DNA of 64,000 nucleotides from Alnus glutinosa (taxonomy: Eukaryota > Streptophyta > Magnoliopsida > Fagales > Betulaceae): positions 6,775,501 to 6,839,500 of the forward strand of contig NC_084892.1 in NCBI RefSeq assembly GCF_958979055.1. Reading direction: 5' to 3'. The notes beneath the pieces were generated by a model. That model saw only the letters and a program-made list of their open reading frames with translations, was not told where the DNA came from and made no database searches. Positions 22,457 through 38,097 of this stretch are shown here, piece by piece (within the stretch, counting starts at the first letter, position 1; every line of letters starts with the position of its first letter). A program made the translations under genes and the position numbers.

Positions 22457-22648
22457 ATGGATATGAAGAAGATCTCCTGCGCTGTTCTCATCGCCGCCGC
22501 TGCCTCCATGAGTGCAGCATTGGCTTACACCGAGGTCTCGCCAGCTCCAGCCCCCGGCCCATCCAGCGGGGCCGCCGCCACCTTGCCTCTTGTTGGGTCT
22601 TTGGTCGGTGCCTCTGTTTTGTCTTTCTTCACCTATTACTTGCACTAA
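22457..22648 (+). CDS. AGP23: Arabinogalactan peptide 23-like, copy 2
   Basis: 63 aa, identical protein to the minus-strand copy at 20161-20352. Same signal peptide (1-23, ending ALA), [12 protein letters not shown] glycosylation core, small-residue GPI site and hydrophobic tail. The coding DNA differs only at two synonymous third positions, so the pair is either very recent or kept alike by gene conversion between the inverted arms. The 5' leader (about 120 bp between the TATA block and ATG) is also nearly the same. What differs is the further upstream region: here a MITE and a 31-bp tandem array lie close to the TATA box, so expression could have diverged although the product has not. Confidence 0.88.
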   Translation: MDMKKISCAVLIAAAASMSAALAYTEVSPAPAPGPSSGAAATLPLVGSLVGASVLSFFTYYLH

Positions 22649-23540
22649 TCAAGCTCATGATCATCACAAAAGGATATGAGAAAGAATATATATATATATA
22701 GCATGGTTCAAGACAGCGGGAAGACAAGAACAGTACGATGACTAGTTTTTCTTAGGGGGGTTGTTGGATATCTTCTTCTCTCTTTTCTTTTTTTTCTTTT
22801 CGAATTTTCCCTAATTTGTTTTACTTAATTCTTCATGTACGTTTGCCTGCATTTCTGCGGCAGATTGTCATCATAAAAGATTCTGAATATATAGCATATA
22901 TGGTTCAAAAACTCCTTTAATTTCCGAGTGTTTCTTATGTTGGTAAACTGAAAAAACAAAATAAAAATAAAAATTAATTAATTAAATTACAACTAATGGT
23001 CAGCTAGGTCATCCGATCCTAATAGAGATTAAATAGAAGTAGGGTCGTGGCCCTAAAAAGAAAAATTACAAGATTTTCCTCTATTAAAAGATTTCTAGTT
23101 CGATCAATCACACTCTGAACTTTTTTTCTGTGGCATCAATCACAAGTTTGATCTTGAAATAGATTTTCAAATTTCTATTGAATGTCCGTTTAGACCCGGT
23201 AAACATTGAAATTTAAAACTTTTCATGAAATTTTTTTTTAAAAAAAAAAAAAAAAAAAAAAACTGTAGCCCTTTGAATTATAATTAACCATTTTCTAACG
23301 CCACCAAATTTACCTTCATATGATGATATTGAAATCACAGTATATGACCATTTTACTCGAATTAATCTTCTTGTAAACCGGCCCTGCATCAATCATTAGG
23401 TTAATTAATTAAGATAATAGTAAATAAAAAAGAAAAATTGGGTTTGAACTATTCGAAGTTTCTTTAATTTCCTTAGAAAATGTATGATATCGCCCTTGAT
23501 TCCAGAGTGCTAACAAGTCATGAGCAATAAATGCAATTAT

Positions 23541-24378
23541 GACATATTATCTTGCATCATCGGAGTGGAACTCCACATGCACCTGCAGGAATCTTTGACA
23601 ACACCAAAGCATTTTAGTCCTCATATTATCTCTCTGAATATCGTTGTGAGGACCAAATGAATTATTATACATTCGATTATGACAAATGGAGCTCGATGAT
23701 GATGTCGATCGCTTGAATTATGCCAATTGCCAAGCATATATGAATTGAATTGAACTATCATTTATGTCATATGTTGTCACAATAAATGAATCATAATACC
23801 AATTTGTTACAACAATATAAGAAGAAAATGAAATAAATTAATCACTTAATCATTAAAAAAAAAAAAATTATATATATATTTACGTGATTTGGTACAAAGG
23901 AGTATTTATATATACGAGAAATTTTTTTCACCAAATATAATGAAATACAATGGTGATGAAAGATACCCAAACATTTATACCCTCAATATGCCCAAAGCCT
24001 CACTCACACAAGTTCAAACGCATAACAAGAAGAATTTTCTTTTGGCCTTGATCTCTTGCCGGGGTGTCAAAAGTCAGAGAGAGGGAGTACACTACTCAAT
24101 CAAAAAGATAGAGCATTTATAAGTCGGTTAAGGGGAATGCTGTGGTGTGAGCGTGGAGCATGGTGCCTTATATGTGTACCCCTCCCAACCAATTGAAGCC
24201 ACCTATATCCAACAAGGTTCATTTCCCATGATCAAAGCCAATTGGTAAGTTAAAAATCTGTGCTATATGTTATTTCCAAATCCCAAGCCTCTAATCTTCA
24301 TATACATTATTATTTTAACACATTCAATGGCATATTCTCATAATGAAGAATAAGTTAATGCCAAACATCTCTCAAAAA
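23541..24378. other. Intergenic between AGP23 and the NEK gene
   Basis: No supported gene. A segment near 23885-24125 (tttgtgccaaatataatgaaatac-like wording, then caagttcaaacgcataac) resembles decayed LTR sequence. The 77-aa open frame at 23889 is not recognisable. The last ~200 bp probably include the NEK 3'UTR. Confidence 0.4.
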
Positions 24379-28975
<4,597 letters not shown>

Positions 28976-29161
28976 GACCACTTTCTTCAGTAGCTGAAAG
29001 GTAAATACTGCAGCAAGTCTACCTTGGAGGCAGATCCAAATAGTTAATGTCAACTAAATTTGTAGCCATCCCAGAAATCAAAGACATATAATTGAACGAA
29101 ACAGTAGTTGAATAGCCCCCAAAACAAAAACAAAACAAAAAAAAATTGTACCTTGGTTACC
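28976..29161 (-). other. NEK 5'UTR with leader intron
   Basis: On the minus strand a leader exon ends ttttactcg at 29161 before gtaaccaagg, and tttacctttcag precedes ctactgaagaaagtggtc and the ATG, with the second leader exon starting at 28993. This implies a 167-bp intron (29160-28994) in the 5'UTR. Confidence 0.65.
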
Positions 29162-29295
29162 GAGTAAAATTCTTGTGAGGACGACGACTCCTTAGAGACT
29201 CCTGAAGTTACAGAAACTACGAGGGGTCTTATAGCTTAGAGACATAAACAAATGAGTAAAGCCACATTCCACAATGATGATATAACACTACCTTC

Positions 29296-29297
<2 letters not shown>

Positions 29298-29331
<34 letters not shown>
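29298..29331. repeat. (GA)n microsatellite in the NEK leader or promoter
   Basis: About 34 bases of GA on the plus strand, CT on the NEK sense strand. A second short run lies at 29383-29398. CT-rich runs are common in plant leaders. Confidence 0.9.
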
Positions 29332-29333
<2 letters not shown>

Positions 29334-29689
29334 GGAAGGACAAACTCAAGTAAAGTAGTCTACTTACCAGAAAAGTAGATAGTGAGAGAGAGAGAGATTG
29401 AAGCAACATTTCAACACATTATATGTATATGGACATCAATTTCTTCTGCGCTGGGTGGGTTTGGAAATTTTTTTTCCAACCAACCCCATTTATAAAACTG
29501 GTGTCAATTAACAAGTAAAAATGCATATAATTTTTTTAATTAGTATGTAAAAAGTGCATGATTTCTTAGTAAAATTATTAAAAAGCATGTGAAAAAAAGG
29601 TATGTAACAATTTTATAGCCTGAATTGAAGAGAATTTTGAGAAAATTTCCATTTTTATTATGTATAATTATATAGGAAAATGTATAGCT
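29332..29689. other. Intergenic, nothing recognised
   Basis: Upstream of the NEK gene on its minus strand; AT-rich, no ORF. Confidence 0.5.
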
Positions 29690-29910
29690 ATTGCGATTTT
29701 AAAATGTGCGATTTGAAAAAATAATTTTTAAAAATGTAATTAAGCGTTTGGCAAAATCGTAGTTTGGCCTTTAAAATCACAGGTGAGCCTTTAAAATTCT
29801 GCGTTTTCAAATCGCAATTTTTTAAAAAGCAATTTTCGAAAGGTTTATTTTTTTGTGTTTCGGTTTAAAATCGTATTTTTGGCTACGAAATCGCAATCTC
29901 AAATAACTCT
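29690..29910 (+). mobile_element. MITE-like dispersed repeat, 'AATCGCA' family, copy 3
   Basis: Carries ttgcgattttaaaatgtgcg, aagcgtttggcaaaatcg, ggcctttaaaatc and the end tacgaaatcgcaatctcaaa. Same order as copies 1 and 2. Confidence 0.75.
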
Positions 29911-30354
29911 TATAAACTGAAATGATTGTTTATAATTACAAATTTTTTGACTTAATTATTTTATCAATAATAAATATAAAATTCATAATTGAATAGTTGA
30001 TTACCTACCAAAAATAAAAGGTGGGGGAGGGAGGGAGGGAGGGAGAGAGCATGAAAGCCAAAAGATAAAGTGACAGGCAAGGAAAGATGGAAAAAGCAAA
30101 GGTTTGCTTGCATTTGCAGATTCATGGGAGAGCACTCACACTAGGGAATGTTTCCGGCCAACACGCAGGTGTGATGTCACGTCCATGTAACTTCAACATG
30201 TTGTTACACTTTGGTCCTTTTTTCTTTTTATTTTATTTATTTATTTTTTTTTTTTTTTGGTGTAAAAGTACATGCAGCAGCTTGGAATCTTCCACAAAGT
30301 TTCTCAAGGTTCTTGTGTATTAATTAGAGGTTGTTTTATGATTGGTTTTATTTA
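29911..30354. other. Intergenic, low complexity
   Basis: (GGGA)n run at about 30017-30045 and a T-rich stretch at 30205-30260. The 78-aa frame at 30087 overlaps the T-run and is not convincing. Confidence 0.5.
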
Positions 30355-30680
30355 GGACGGTTAATTTCTGACATGATGTGTAAATTTGATAATCATTTTA
30401 CATAAAATTAATGAGTTAAAATTGAAAAGTTCGATCCATTTAATTAAATGGGTCGGGACAAAGTTGACCATTTTATATAATTTTATACTCATATTTCAAC
30501 GGGACCTATACTCGACACGTGAACATAAGTGCTGATAACTTTTTACACGACACAAAAAATCGATACGAATCCAACATGAAATTAACAGATTATGATTGAA
30601 AAATCTGACTCATTTCATTAAATTAGTTAGATTATGATCGAGTCATCCATTAAAGACGAACCGGCACTCCTAATTTTAGG
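30355..30680. repeat. Dispersed repeat of the 'gggtcgtgtcaaaatt' family
   Basis: Contains ccatttaattaaatgggtcg, cgacacgtgaacataagt, cacgacacaaaaaatcgata and cgagtcatccattaaagacg, shared in style with 1-240, 19255 and 53085. Confidence 0.6.
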
Positions 30681-31022
30681 AACACAATGAATGGGATAAA
30701 TTTGGACCTAAAATATTATGTTATGTGCATCTTTGGGTGCAATCATTGTTTTGATTACCCAAAAAAGAATTGGGTCCCAACCAAACCAAATAATGAGGTG
30801 GGAGGTATCAATATCTAATCAATTCCAAGTTGGTGGAGACATCCTCATTGCAGCGGATAGGCTTGTGGAACAATTATCTTCTAATTAATAGCTGTTCTCT
30901 TGCTTAATCAATTAATTAAAGAAATAATAGATTCCAAGATTAATTTTTAATAACCCCATTTTCCGCTTTAGTAAGGTGTAACGTCACTAATATGATGATT
31001 TTGTACAAGACGTGAAAAATGA

Positions 31023-31073
<51 letters not shown>

Positions 31074-31510
31074 TATATTATTATTATTATTATTATTATT
31101 CCTTGTGCAAAGGACAGACAAGAATGGACATCTTCTCTTAGACTCTTCCCTCGGGGCTCTGGGTTTTCTTCAGCTACATGACAAGGTAAATATATCACAT
31201 TTTAGCAAGAGACAGCAGAGGAAAAGCCATGCTTGAAAGTTGGAAGAATGTTTATACAATTAGTCCACTATCTTAAGTTATACCAAAAGGAACCATAGCA
31301 ATCCTCCTAACATCAATTTTCAGCAAGATAACGATTACATTGCATTGCAACCGACAATGAGTCAAATAAATGGCTCTGATCCAATAATTTCTTGACACTC
31401 AATTTAATTAAAAGGCCGTTGAATACTGTAATTTTTGTAGCACTCTGGTCAAAATCAAATGTATACTAAGAGATGCTCTAACATTCCTCTAACTCAAAAG
31501 ACTATTACAA
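30681..31510. other. Intergenic with (AT)n and (ATT)n microsatellites
   Basis: (TA)n at 31024-31069 and (TTA)n at about 31077-31100. No gene supported. The region just left of 31511 could be the 3'UTR of the orphan exon described next. Confidence 0.5.
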
Positions 31511-31654
31511 CTACAAGAGATTAAAAGTCACAACAAATAAGATAACACTGAAAATGATTGAACCAGAGCCGCTTAAAGGAGCCGACAAAGGAGGTGCCGG
31601 CAGAAGCCACTTAGTAGATATTCCAGCTGGATCTGCATTTGAATATGAAAGTCT
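31511..31654 (-). pseudogene. Orphan last-exon-like segment encoding a GPI-anchor-like tail
   Basis: After a good minus-strand acceptor (tttttgtcaatag, AG at 31656-31655) an open stretch of 47 codons ends in TAG at 31513-31511. The encoded tail has a Pro/Ser-rich part (LLPAPPLSAPLSGSGS) followed by a hydrophobic end, IIFSVILFVVTFNLL, as in GPI-anchored cell-wall proteins. An in-frame stop directly before the acceptor means it would need splicing. I could not find a convincing upstream exon between here and 32968. It may be the 3' end of a degraded gene or chance. Confidence 0.35.
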
Positions 31655-32968
31655 CTATTGACAAAAAGTGGCACCGGCTAAAAGAATTAAGAAGAAAAGG
31701 GAAAGGGTAACTAAAGATCCAAAAAAAAAAAAAAAAAAAGGTCGGTGCGTGTTACGTGTAGATGACAAAACCTTCTTGTACGGACATACTTTTAGAATCC
31801 AAAGTAGGCTGTAGCTGCAGGAAACATTAGCAAGTGAATTTAGTAAGCCCCCCATCTGAATATTCAATAACACCCTTTTTCGTTTTTCAGCTGTAAACTT
31901 TCTACTAGCATCTTCAAAACCAGACATATTTACCTACAGCTGGAGACCAAAAGTTACTCTTATTAGGAACCTGTTTCTTGTCGGCGTGAAGTTGGGAAAA
32001 AAAAAACCCATCAAAAAGATTTTTTTTTTTTTTTTTTAAGAAAAAAAAGAGGTAGAATTTGAACCCCCATTCGCTTTTTCTCGAGTTGACTGCAATTTTT
32101 TCTGTTGATTCCGACACAAGTTAACAAAGGATGAACAGCATAGAAGGAAAGTTAACCGTCAAGCTTTGTCCACGTAAAACCGCGTTTAGAGAGAGGGCCA
32201 TGTTTGAAAATAGAATTTGATGCCCTCTCGAGTCTCAACTACCACGCAATAGGCTAATAGCGCTTCACAAACCAATTCTCAGCAATTTGCTCTATCAAAA
32301 GGCCGGCCAGGTTGGTGGAAGCTATACCTATACCTTTTCTTTAGTTAAACCTCTGCCATCCTCAATCATTCATCATAGATGGTGCAATCATTTGTGTTTG
32401 GTCGCACAAAATGCTCTCATTTCTGCCTCACTGTTTCTCTCACTAGTTCTTCCTTTCTTGTCTCGTGCTATAATCATCAGACATTATACACCAAGTAAAA
32501 GCCTAGAAATCACGTAACTAGTAATAACTGTCACACCACAAAATAAAACTTCTTTATACGTCAATGGCTGGGTTGGGAGTAGCAAAACCACCTATGTGGT
32601 CAAAAGTGGCTCGACCATCCTAACAGCCACCTTGTGACTTGCATATGGTGAAAACGACTCCCTTTCTCTCCTATGTACAATCACATTCTACGCCGTTCAG
32701 CCCATATTAAAGCTATTATCCAGGATCTCAATCCTCTCTTAATCGGTCCTGCCTATTGAGTTAACAATCTTTATTACCTTTCTTCTATTTGGAGAGCAAC
32801 CTCAAAGCATAAGGAAAACGAATCCAGAATCATATCATTAGAAAGAAGATGGCTCACATCACATACAGATCTTAGTCACATTTAAATATTTATAACTACT
32901 GCAGTGTGGTAGCAGAAACAAAATTTGTACACAATCATTTCATAGAGCCAAATTCTATAGAGGTCAAA
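31655..32968. other. Intergenic or degraded gene region
   Basis: Contains A/T runs at 31721-31739 and 32022-32048. The minus-strand frames at 31655-31927 and 31914-32117 contain low-complexity parts and are not recognisable, although the first has a few protein-like residues. No gene called. Confidence 0.4.
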
Positions 32969-35900
32969 TTACTTCCGCTTTGATGTTTTGGAGCTCCGAC
33001 GACTTTCCAGCTTTTTCTGTGCAGCCTCAAATTCTTCTTCAGAGGGTTCTGAAGCAGCATTACCCCCACCATATTTAGACACCAAAGATGAAAACATTGA
33101 ATCAAACTGATCTTTCCTCTCATTTCGGCGCTGAGATACGATTGCATATAAATCTGCTTCTGAATTTTTACTTGACCTGTAAAAAGTTTATGCGTAGAAA
33201 AATCTTAATGTCAACCAAAGTGGGTTCAAAATATTTTGCGAATGTACACAAAAATCGAAACAGTAAAGTGCTTACTTCCCCCTCCTTCTCAAAGGACTGG
33301 TAGGTGGTTTCGTCTTACATATTTGCTTTGCCCATTTCTCGTAGGCTTTGGTTGCTTTCAGTTCTCCTGCACGAGGAAGATGTTAGCCTCATTGAAGATC
33401 ATAAAGCATGCCTTGCAATGCATCTAAGGTGTCATAATTACCAGTACATTCCATTTTAGCCTCGACACCAATCAATACTTGTCAAGCAATGTATCTATAT
33501 GTGGCAACAATCTGATGACTAAATGGGGCCCACTTAGGAGTTAACTGTTCAAATAATTTGCAAAATCATCCCAGACATCAACTATAACTTGCAAAGCAGG
33601 ACTGAGCTCAGATCCTAATTCTTTGCCCGCTATGAAGTGAGAACAGCTAATTTCCTAGCAAACTTACCTCAGCAAAAGCCACTAAAAATTCTTACCTGCA
33701 GCTATAGACTCATCAAGAATGTCCTTGAAACGGTGTGAATCAAGCTTAGGATCCGAACAAAGCATTGAACAGAAGAGTCTGTAAAGGAAATAATTTTATC
33801 AGTCAAACTGGCAAGGCTTCATGAAAGAGGCTAAAACATTGCTCGTACCTGTTCATGTTACCCTTGTACTTCTTGTACAGATCAATTAAATCTTTCTTCT
33901 CTGAATCAGATCCTCTATAGTTTGCTTCAAATTCTTCAATATCAGCCTCAGTTACCTGCAATTGTACATTTAATGTCTTATAAAACTACAAAGTTATCAA
34001 ACAACAGTAAAGACGCTGACCAGATAAAGTTGATGTAACCTTTTTGTACATAGCTCTGAAATACTCATGCAGATTCTGAACAACTTCCCCAGCAAGGTCC
34101 TGATGATCAAAAGGACGAATGAGCTATGCACTTGCTGATGAAAAAAGAACTGTCGGATTGCCTAGAAAAATAAAATTATTCATTTTGTTTTATAAACTAA
34201 TTCAAAGGAAACATTTTATTTCTCACGTAAATTTGAACAAGACTTTCTTTGTATGGCATTATCTTCATTTTAAGGAATGCCATCATTTACCCCCAGTTTA
34301 CTTCAGGCACAGTTTCTTGCAATGAACTAGTAATTGGTGAATTATACAGGAATAAGCTGTTGCCTTTTAAATTGTAAAACTAGCAGAATAATCTTATCCC
34401 ATAGGGTTTCCAAGAGCACTTGAATTGATAAAATTAAACAAAAATGAAATATAAAACATTTCAATGGTGACTCACAGCATCATCAACACAACCAGTCTGA
34501 TCATAGACTGCTCGTTTCTCCTCATCCCCAAGAATGGATATAACTTTTTGCAGTTGCTGAAACTTCTCTTTAGCCTCCTATTAATAGCAAAATAAGAGGT
34601 TACAAATACAGAAACCTGTTTGCTGGTAAAATACAGCATCAAGTAGCATCCATTGTTACCTCATCACCAGGATTTTTATCAGGATGGAGCCGCAACGCCA
34701 ACTTATGGTATGCTTTCTTTATTTCCTGTTGAGATGCTGTCCTCTCCACTCCAAGAACCTACAAGCAGCATATCATTAAACATAACTCACTCCACCTCAC
34801 ACTATGATGTAAATGTAACAGAAAAATTAAACAAGATGGGGGAGTTGGGGAACAAGAAATCAAACACAGCTACAGAGAACACAAACAATGGGGCTACCCA
34901 TGAGCCTAACAGTGCCAGAGGTTGCAAAATATGAGAATGTTTGGAGCAATTCTAAGTTACTTTGATCAAAGCAGGAACACAAGGCAAAGGTTCACCCCCA
35001 GGACCCCAAGGATATGAAGCCAGAAAAGTCTCTAGTATCAAGTAGGAAATGTAATTTAAGCAGTATCTTCACCAAACATGAAACAAATTAAACATGGCAA
35101 TCCTAGATGATTTGATAAATTACCAGAGCATTGGAACCTTAGATAAAGGAAACAACCCTAAGCAGGGAAAAAGCACTCTGCTAAAAATGCATTTATGTTT
35201 CATTAATAGGTAAACAAAGCCATACCATATATGGGGGCAGAACATCAACTGATTGCTTTAACAGCTTATCGCAACAAAGTCACTAATAAGCCTTTAGTAA
35301 CAACTTAAATAACCACTAAAATCATGCATTACTATGACATCCAAAAAGAAAATGACAATGCTGGATTTAAAGTTCATGAAGGCAACCAAAGAAGATCCTC
35401 ATAGTAACATCTATTCAAGATGTAGTTTAAGAGGAAAGGAAAAAAAAAAAAAATAGAAGGCAAAGTATTGGGACTAGCATCTACAATAAAAATTAATAAC
35501 ATTATAACCAATCTAAAACAATCTTCTAACCAACAAGATCAGTTACACAAATACATTCACTCTGCAATATGTATTTTTATATGCATAATATATCAATATG
35601 TGATTTTCTTTTCTTTTCTTTTTTCCTTTTGCAATAAAAAGAGACCCGTGGAATGGACCCAAACCAATTCAAAAATATTTGGATTGGTAAATTTAGTTTT
35701 TATTAAAAGTGTAAGGCGCCCCTACGTACATTGGAAGTATACAACAGGAAACACCTAACTAGAAAGGGAAAAGGAAACAAGAAAATCAGCGAAGCTGATG
35801 GATAAAGGGTACAAAAAAGCCATCGACCAGAGATACAGCGTATGGAGAAACAACTCTAACACCTCCTCTAGGGAGCTCTCTAGGTTCTCAAAACACCTAA

Positions 35901-38064
35901 GGTTTTTTTCTTTCCAAATACACCAAAAAATGCAGATAGGCACCATCTTCCATGTTGTAGCGGTCCTTGATCTTCCAGACTTCCACCAACAAGCAACTAG
36001 GTCTAGCACTCTCCTAGGCATGACCCAAGAAATACCAAAGCGAGAGAAGATGTTGTTCCACAGAGCGGAAGCCACATCACAATGCGGAAGAATATGGTCC
36101 ACTGATTCCTCATCTCGCTTGCATAGGCAGCATCTATCTACAATAATTATGTGCCTATTCCTAAGATTGTCCAAAGTAAGAATTCTACCTAGAACTGCAG
36201 ACCATGTGAAGAAAGCTGCCCTCGGGGGTGCCTGAGTTCTAAATCTAGTTTTTTTTAGAACTGAATTAGGACAATTTAGTTCTTTCCGTATAACCAAACC
36301 AACCCGAACCAAGTTGCACCTCTACCCAAAACCATTCACTCACTAAGGCCCTATCCCATAAAGCCAATGAATATCAACCTGCCATGAGGTTTAAAGTATC
36401 AAAAGATTCCATTGGCTGATCTCCTAACCCAACCCCTTTTAAATTTTTATGAAGTTTCACAATTTTAAATGGATACAAAAGGATGAGAGCACGGGCATAA
36501 TTTGCAGTTATCCCCCCACCAAAAGAAATGCAGTTCATGAGAAAAGGTGAGACTCATGAACAACCAGGTATATATTCAAGCAAGTCTAGGATTACCTGCA
36601 ATAAGAATTTAAAGTTTTTGGGGGCCCTGTCACCAGTCATGTCCTTTATGATTTCGTTACAAGATGTAAGAATATTTTGGCAGTGAATAAGTTTTCACTA
36701 ACAGAACTTATTACATGCTACTATAATACATTTTTGGTCGAAGATTGTTCTCCGATGCTAACTGGTGTTTTAGGGGGTAAGAAATCTAATTTCATTTTAA
36801 CCGAGCTCCCCTGAGGGAATGGTTATAGCACTATGCTATAGAGAGGGATGCTTTGTGGAGAGTGGTGGTAGAAACCAAATATGCTAGCAAGAGTAGAGGT
36901 TGGTATTCAAAGGAGGCAGCAGAACCCTTCGAAGTGGGAGTGTGGAAATTTATGATGGGGTGGGGAGTCTTTTTGAGATTTAGATATGAAATGGGAGATG
37001 GGACCAAGATCAGGTTGGCATAATTTATAGTGTTGGGACCAGCCTCTAAAGATAACTTTTCCGGAATTGTTTAGTATTGCATGTTGTAAGGAGGCGTGGG
37101 TGGTAGATCATATGCAATTTTCTAATGGAAATCTTCAGTAGAATTTATCTTTTATCAGAACTATGCAAGATTTGGAGGTAGACTTGGTGCTTTGATTTAT
37201 TGTACTTTTTCAAATTCAGACAAAGTGGTAAGGACACAATTTGTTAAATCCCATCCAAGAGGTGGAAGTTTGAAGTAAGGTCACTTTATCATGTTGTTGG
37301 TTCCCTGTTTCTTTGGAGGAGTATCTAGAAAGTTAAAACTCCTTCGATAATGGCAATCTTTGGACGGCGGCATTAGGAAAGATATTGACTTTGTATAACC
37401 TAAGGAAGAGGAAATCCATAGTGGTGGATTGATGTTGCATGTGGAAAAAAAGGAAGTCCATAGATCATCTTATTCTTCACTATGAAGGGGCAAGAGAATT
37501 ATGGGCTTCGATTTTCCGCTTCTTTGGAGTAGAATGAGTCATTCGTAGAAGAGTAATAGAGTTATTTTCATGTTGGAGAGGTCAGTTGGGAAGTCAAAAT
37601 ATTTTAAAAACTAGGAGGATGACATCTTTATGCTTAATGCAGTGCATATGGAGAGCGGAAATCAAGGTGCTTTGAAGATCACGAGATTTCAATGGAAGAG
37701 CTAAATAATGTCATGTTCAAATAATTTTATACATGGATAGCAGGATATAATAGTTTGCATTTTTCTAGTTTTTTTCTGCATTTTTGGATTTTTTTTATCT
37801 TAATACGAGGGTTTCTCTTGTATACTTCCTTTTAATGAGATTGATTTACTTATTAAAAAAAAAAAGCTAATAAAAAAATGACTTTGAAATAGATTTGTGG
37901 TCAAAATGTAAGTATATATTGTTACTTTTTTATTTAAAAATGAACTCCACCACATTTTCAGTCTTAAAAAATAGGCTAATATAACAAAACTTATAGAATA
38001 CTTTGGTCTTTAGAATGGAGGGAAAAGAGAGAGAAGTAATTCATGATGCAGGAGATACAGCCCA

Positions 38065-38097
<33 letters not shown>

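Larger units (their letters stand above)
21848..23540. repeat. Right arm of the large inverted duplication carrying AGP23
   Basis: Reverse-complement match to 19524-20688 over the AGP23 gene, 5' leader, promoter and 3' flank up to gcaataaatgcaattatg. It carries a MITE (21925-22111), a 31-bp tandem repeat and about 200 bp of extra, diverged sequence at 22885-23265 including a poly-A run. Confidence 0.9.

Noticed and set aside
30968..31236. Frames encoding long Tyr-Ile repeats
   Set aside because: Translation of an (AT)n microsatellite.
35798..36235. 145-aa plus-strand frame in ATJ6 intron 1
   Set aside because: Antisense of the LINE zinc-binding region.
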